The notes beneath the pieces were generated by a model. That model did not search any database and was not told where the DNA came from. It was given only the letters and a program-made list of their open reading frames with translations. From contig NZ_PGET01000001.1 in NCBI RefSeq assembly GCF_002797975.1, positions 1,364,001-1,428,000 on the forward strand: a stretch of DNA of 64,000 nt. The letters are read 5' to 3'. The position numbers and the translations under genes are program-made. The stretch comes from [Clostridium] celerecrescens 18A. Lineage in GTDB: Bacteria > Bacillota > Clostridia > Lachnospirales > Lachnospiraceae. Shown here in pieces: positions 60,346 through 64,000 of the stretch; positions within the stretch are counted from its first letter, which is position 1, and each line of letters starts with the position of its first letter.

Positions 60346-60780
60346 ATGAGAGAATCAGATACAATTAATCTGTTACGTGAGTGCGATGCGGGGATAAAAA
60401 TGGGAGTTGCGTCAATTGATGAAGTTTTAGAATATGCCTATGATGATAAGCTGAAAAAATATCTGATTGACTGCAAAGATAAACATGTTAAATTAAAAGA
60501 GGAAATTCGCACCCTCTTAGATGAACTTCATTGCGACGGCAAAGAACCGAACCCAATGGCTAAAGGTATGTCATGGATAAAAACAAATGTGAAATTGATT
60601 ATGAAGGAGTCAGATCATACAATTGCCGATTTGATAACTGATGGATGCAATATGGGCGTAAAATCGCTCAATAAGTATCTAAACCAGTATAAGGCGGCTG
60701 ACGAAAAGCCTAAAGATATTACGAAACGGCTTATTAGCCTTGAAGAAAAGCTTTCCGAAGATATGCATCAGTTTTTATAA
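60346..60780 (+). CDS. Ferritin-like / DUF2383-type four-helix protein
   Basis: 144 residues from ATG 60346 with AAGGAG upstream. All-helical, about four helices (TINLLRECDAGIKMGVASID, LKKYLIDCKDKHVKLKEEI, AKGMSWIKTNVKLIMKESDH, NMGVKSLNKYLNQYKAAD). The D-x-x-H-x-x-L-K-E and SDHTIADLITDGCNMG patterns resemble PA2169-like/DUF2383 bundles. Metal binding is uncertain. Confidence 0.65.
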   Translation: MRESDTINLLRECDAGIKMGVASIDEVLEYAYDDKLKKYLIDCKDKHVKLKEEIRTLLDELHCDGKEPNPMAKGMSWIKTNVKLIMKESDHTIADLITDGCNMGVKSLNKYLNQYKAADEKPKDITKRLISLEEKLSEDMHQFL

Positions 60781-60856
60781 GAAAAAAAGAAATTGAGACA
60801 TGTGTTTTAATGATACATGTCTTGATTCCTACATATTGTTAAATGCTTAGTATGGG

Positions 60857-61117
60857 ATTGTTCCTATAAATATGAGAGATGGCAGCCTGGTATGTATTGG
60901 AAAGGGAAATGATGACTGGAATCAATCTGCCCCACATGGAGCCGGTGGATTAATGAGTAGGTCACAAGCAAAAGAGACGTTTACTGTATCAGAGTTTAAA
61001 AAGCAAATGAATGGAATTTATACGACATCAGTAAATAAAGAAACTTTAGACGAATGCCCAATGGCATATAAAAAGCATCATCAAACCGATCTACAATTTC
61101 AAAGCCGGCTTGTATAA
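60857..61117 (+). pseudogene. RtcB RNA ligase, C-terminal fragment
   Basis: IVPINMRDGSLVCIGKGN, SAPHGAGGLMSRSQAKETF and GIYTTSVNKETLDECPMAYK are diagnostic RtcB C-terminal motifs (RtcB is a GTP-dependent RNA 3'-phosphate ligase). The N-terminal 80% is absent, and after AYK the frame departs from the family. No ribosome site. A deletion remnant. Confidence 0.8.
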
Positions 61118-61162
61118 AATAACTATTTCCTGTAGAGGTTTTAAAAACTATATTTTACAATC

Positions 61163-61194
61163 AACTATCAATAATTATATTGGTAGTATTTTTT
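61163..61194 (+). terminator. Terminator hairpin, repeated type
   Basis: AACTATCAATA / TATTGGTAGT arms and T-run; near-copy of 56919-56950. Confidence 0.75.
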
Positions 61195-61364
61195 GCATCA
61201 ACTTAAATTAATTTAAGGTAACCCCATTAGTTTTCTTTACGTAGGCTTTTTGTCTGATGTAACATTTATCTAAATGTTGACATTATAATAACTCTGGATT
61301 TATAGTATTAAAGAGTATAGAAGGAATAAACAATTTAATTGAACAGAAGAAGAAGGGAGAACCA

Positions 61365-61835
61365 ATGAAAGAATTAAAAACAGTAGAGGAATCCATGGTA
61401 GAGCAGGTTCACCTTTTGATGCCTAACCATATCAATGGAAGTGGTAGACTTTTTGGCGGGCAGCTTCTGGAGTGGATTGATGTCGTGGGTGCGATAACTG
61501 CTAAACGCCATGCTGAATGTAACACTACGACAGCTGCAATAGATAATCTTCAATTTAAGGCAGGGGCCTTTATAAATGACACCATTGTGTTGATAGGAAG
61601 ATTAACCTATGTGGGTAATACCTCAATGGAAGTAAGGGTAGATACCTACTCGGAGGATCTTTCGGGGATACGAAAACCGATTAACCGTGCCTATCTGGTA
61701 TATGTAGCAATTGATAAAGAGGGAAATCCTGTTAAAGTGCCGGGACTTAAACTTACGACACAAGGACAAAAGGCTGAATGGGACAGTGCGGTAAAGCGGA
61801 ATTTACGTAAGTTAAGACGTAAGGAAGGTTTCTAA
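61365..61835 (+). CDS. Acyl-CoA thioesterase (hotdog fold)
   Basis: 156 residues with AAGGGAG upstream. MPNHINGSGRLFGGQLLEWID is the N-terminal hallmark of YciA/BFIT-type acyl-CoA hydrolases, and NTSMEVRVDTYSED lies in the second half. It hydrolyses acyl-CoA to free acid. Monocistronic. Confidence 0.88.
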   Translation: MKELKTVEESMVEQVHLLMPNHINGSGRLFGGQLLEWIDVVGAITAKRHAECNTTTAAIDNLQFKAGAFINDTIVLIGRLTYVGNTSMEVRVDTYSEDLSGIRKPINRAYLVYVAIDKEGNPVKVPGLKLTTQGQKAEWDSAVKRNLRKLRRKEGF

Positions 61836-62027
61836 GAAAATTTCCATAAAATACAAGATGCCGAAGATCATCGCGATGAAGGTTTTCGGTAACAGGAAAA
61901 AGGATATTGACTAAGGTTAATTTTAAATAGAAAACTACAAATTGACATACGAAACTTAACATTGATATTTTTTGAGATTTGCTGTATTCTTCATATATAT
62001 AAATGAGACTAGAGAGGAATTTTAAAT

Positions 62028-62513
62028 ATGAAAACAGAAATAACAGTCGCTTATAATAATATTAGTGAAATTAAAGAATTGTTTTTAGAGTATACTCATA
62101 TGTTGGTTGAAAATGACCCTGATTTTGCTGAATATTTAAAAATCCAAAATTACGATTCAGAACTTGATCATTTGTCGGATAAATACGCACGTCCAGATGG
62201 TAGATTATATATAGCAAAAGTAGAAGATGAAGCAGTTGGCTGCATTGGTTTAAGAAAAATTGATGATGAGAACTGTGAAATGAAAAGACTATATGTTAAA
62301 CCTGCATTCCGAGGACATAAAATTGCTAATAAGCTTGTGGAACTAATTATTAATGATGCGAAAGAAATCGGTTATAAAAGCATTCTGCTGGACACACTTC
62401 CCTTTTTAGAGGGAGCGATACGTTTGTATAAAAAACTTGGATTTTTTGAAATTGATTCGTATAATAACAGTCCGATGGATAATTTAGTATATCTGAGATT
62501 AGATTTGAATTAA
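62028..62513 (+). CDS. GNAT family N-acetyltransferase
   Basis: 161 residues. Acetyl-CoA site VGCIGLRKIDDENCEMKRLYVKPAFRGHKIANKL is the GNAT A motif (R-G-H-K-I-A in place of the common R-G-x-G-x-A), followed by GYKSILLDTLPFLEGAIRLYKKLGF (parts quoted). Substrate unknown. Confidence 0.88.
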   Translation: MKTEITVAYNNISEIKELFLEYTHMLVENDPDFAEYLKIQNYDSELDHLSDKYARPDGRLYIAKVEDEAVGCIGLRKIDDENCEMKRLYVKPAFRGHKIANKLVELIINDAKEIGYKSILLDTLPFLEGAIRLYKKLGFFEIDSYNNSPMDNLVYLRLDLN

Positions 62514-62552
62514 TAAATCATCATCAAAGAAAAACCAGAGAGGAAGGATGTT

Positions 62553-62810
62553 ATGGAATTTTATTTTAAGTCAAAAGGTGCAAAAACCCATCTTTACCGG
62601 GAAAGTGGGTTTATCGATGAGGATTTGGGGGAGCTGACGGAAACATTTTCCGGTAAACTGAAGACTAAAAATTTACTGGGTGAAAACTTTGAGTTGGAAG
62701 ATATTTCTGGCTTCTTTTCAAAAGGAAACAGGTATTCCATTAAGAGTTCGAAAGGATTAAATGGAATAATTGAGAAAAAGAGCTTCGGTGACAGGTATAT
62801 TTTAAAATAA
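62553..62810 (+). CDS. Hypothetical beta-rich protein (85 aa)
   Basis: ATG 62553 with AGAGAGGAAGG upstream. MEFYFKSKGAKTHLYRESGF..., alternating strand pattern without signal peptide. No recognised family. Ends in a good terminator. Confidence 0.6.
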   Translation: MEFYFKSKGAKTHLYRESGFIDEDLGELTETFSGKLKTKNLLGENFELEDISGFFSKGNRYSIKSSKGLNGIIEKKSFGDRYILK

Positions 62811-62838
62811 CGATGTTTTTATAGATATGCTGTAGATC

Positions 62839-62869
62839 GGGCATTGGAGAATAATCCAGTGCCCTTTTT
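62839..62869 (+). terminator. Terminator hairpin
   Basis: GGGCATTGGA and TCCAGTGCCC arms with T-run. Confidence 0.88.
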
Positions 62870-62956
62870 AATACTTTAAATGTAATAATAGAATCAGGCA
62901 ATTGAAGGTGTCCGGTACCCGTCTATAAGCAGCAGTCAGGTAAAATTAAAAAAATA

Positions 62957-62995
62957 GAACATATGTTTGCATTTGTGGCATATCTGTGTTATAAT
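62957..62995 (+). promoter_or_regulatory. Strong promoter with overlapping LexA (SOS) box
   Basis: GAACATATGTTT (62957-62968) overlaps TTGCAT (62967-62972), with a 17-base spacer and TATAAT (62990-62995). Same 12-bp box as at 20764-20775. No clear gene follows. Confidence 0.7.
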
Positions 62996-63091
62996 ATGCA
63001 TAAGGATTAAATAAAAAAGTATTCCGTTAATACAGCAATAATCTGGACTTGCGTCGCCGATTTAAGTGAAAGCATCAAAAGAAGGCTCTCG

Positions 63092-63157
63092 ATGCATTCA
63101 TTGCAGTATAAATATTGGTTTTCTGCAAACGCTAAAAATCATAATAACCCAAAGTAA
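63092..63157 (+). CDS. Possible 21-residue peptide behind the SOS promoter
   Basis: ATG 63092 with AAGAAGG six bases upstream encodes MHSLQYKYWFSANAKNHNNP and one more Lys. It may be the product of the SOS promoter or a relic. The rest of 63158-63443 has no ORF; a hairpin (GCATG...CATGC with inner CGCTAA-A-TTAGCG) lies at 63259-63289. Confidence 0.25.
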   Translation: MHSLQYKYWFSANAKNHNNPK

Positions 63158-63443
63158 TTAGTAAGAATATCTGCTGTTTTTGAAATACTTAATTGCACGA
63201 TCTGCTCCAAAGAAACGGTTTTTCTTCATCTTCATGATCAAAGAACTTTTCTACTGAAGCATGCCGCTCGCTAAATTAGCGCCACATGCTGATAATCAGA
63301 TATTTCTTTTAAAATAGTACCCTAAGATAAACTGGCATTTACTGATGCCAAAAAACAGAAAACATATAAATTGGAATATAGTTTTTCATTTTACCAATAG
63401 AAATAAACCGTCATACGAAAGGTCATTTATTTAAGGGAAACAG

Positions 63444-63809
63444 ATGCCGCATTATCCAATAACAGATAGAGGTTCTTTAGAAAATCACGATGAGGTGGTT
63501 TTAATTTTTAACCATGAAACGAACACTTGTTCTAATGCGAAAGGAGAATCGCGTATGATGATCACAAAAAATAACTTAAATGAAATATTATTTGAAAACC
63601 AGGATGCAAGGCTGTTAATTGAACGGGTGGTTTCCTCTACGCAAGCGACTCTATATTATTACCATGACGATGAGATCACCGTTGAGAAGGCATTGGAGAT
63701 ATATAACCGTGCAATGAGGGCGGAAGAGAAAGATGCCTTCTCCTGCGTAACATTCCTGGATTTTTCCAGGGAAAAAAACAAATTGCAGTATTCTGGAAAT
63801 CCTTGCTAA
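63444..63809 (+). CDS. Hypothetical protein (121 aa)
   Basis: ATG 63444, with AAGGGAAA upstream. Contains IFNHETNTCSNAKGES and a helical second half (DEITVEKALEIYNRAMRAEE). No recognised domain. Soluble. Confidence 0.6.
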   Translation: MPHYPITDRGSLENHDEVVLIFNHETNTCSNAKGESRMMITKNNLNEILFENQDARLLIERVVSSTQATLYYYHDDEITVEKALEIYNRAMRAEEKDAFSCVTFLDFSREKNKLQYSGNPC

Positions 63810-63884
63810 AATGGCATTTTGGATATAGATTAATTTTAATAAATAATTAAAACAATTCAGAATCGGATGAAATAATAAAAAATA

Positions 63885-63913
63885 TTGACATAAATAATAA
63901 AATTATGTATAAT
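63885..63913 (+). promoter_or_regulatory. Consensus promoter of the last gene
   Basis: TTGACA (63885-63890), 17-base spacer, TATAAT (63908-63913). The leader forms a small hairpin (ATTTCAT/ATGAATT around GGC...GCC) before AAAGGAGAGGG. Confidence 0.85.
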
Positions 63914-63988
63914 TCAAATAATTTCATAGGCGAAATGCCGATGAATTAAGACGAAACAAGAAAAACAATATCAAAAGGAGAGGGAAAA

Positions 63989-64000
63989 ATGAAAAAAAGA
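63989..64000 (+). CDS. Gene start cut by the window edge
   Basis: ATG 63989 after AAAGGAGAGGG, reading MKKR and then the window ends. The Lys/Arg start suits a signal peptide, but nothing more can be said. Confidence 0.6.

Noticed and set aside
1..64000. CRISPR arrays, tRNA/rRNA genes, insertion sequences
   Set aside because: No regularly spaced direct repeats, no cloverleaf with a CCA end and no transposase motifs were seen by eye; a tRNAscan or ISfinder run would be decisive.

Overview
The window looks like the chromosome of an anaerobic, spore-forming Firmicute, most likely a Lachnospiraceae member of the Lacrimispora / 'Clostridium saccharolyticum' type. The pointers are low to moderate GC, strong AGGAGG ribosome sites, family content typical of that group (YIEGIA protein with its capping subunit, DUF6774, CarD-like regulators, Csp-like S8 proteases, clostridial phage genes) and many short intrinsic terminators. 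No rRNA, tRNA, CRISPR array or insertion sequence was recognised by eye.

1-14.9 kb: an incomplete prophage. A CarD-like gene is cut by the left edge. Then a head-to-tail module runs rightward: portal, scaffold, decoration-like protein, lambda-E-type capsid with an added C-terminal domain, connector and neck genes, major tail protein, a frameshifted tail-assembly chaperone pair and a 1455-residue tape measure. An AT-rich gene with its own terminator sits inside this operon. No terminase, lysis, baseplate, integrase or replication gene is visible. Just after the tape measure are two convergent C-terminal tail-fibre cassettes bounded by a 15-bp inverted repeat (13696-13710 and 14180-14194). Both begin with the same four codons, which is the layout of an invertible (shufflon-type) fibre segment. 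A third copy of the repeat lies at 880-894, left of the portal gene.

14.3-27 kb: an accessory zone with small zinc-ribbon and membrane proteins, a PH-domain gene, msrA, two cell-wall-binding-repeat secreted proteins, a SagB-type oxidoreductase, several broken genes and LexA/SOS-type boxes (15935, 20764; another at 62957). A c-di-AMP (ydaO) riboswitch with terminator precedes a CPA2 cation:proton antiporter and a PII-like protein, an ion-homeostasis operon. An L,D-transpeptidase follows.

27-45 kb: mostly core genes. These are azlCD with a divergent LysR regulator, a GntR(YtrA)-ABC exporter operon, a MutS2-like ATPase lacking the Smr domain and preceded by a terminated structured leader, NUDIX hydrolases, the c-di-AMP receptor pstA/darA, the nucleoside-salvage operon cdd-pdp-deoC, a second CarD-like gene, tdk, and an amino-sugar locus (PTS EIICB, nanE, RpiR regulator).

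45-54.6 kb: a YIEGIA/capping pair leading into a three-subunit molybdenum hydroxylase, a cysteine-rich 62-residue protein, an MscL channel with a zinc ribbon, and two divergent, mirror-image Csp-like subtilases. Several of these suggest sporulation or envelope functions (inference).

54.6-64 kb: short, mostly monocistronic accessory genes separated by similar terminator hairpins: a DUF3267 peptidase, uppP, a nucleotidyltransferase, a ferritin-like protein, a thioesterase, an acetyltransferase, an rtcB fragment and an orphan SOS-type promoter. The window ends at the start of a gene behind a consensus promoter.
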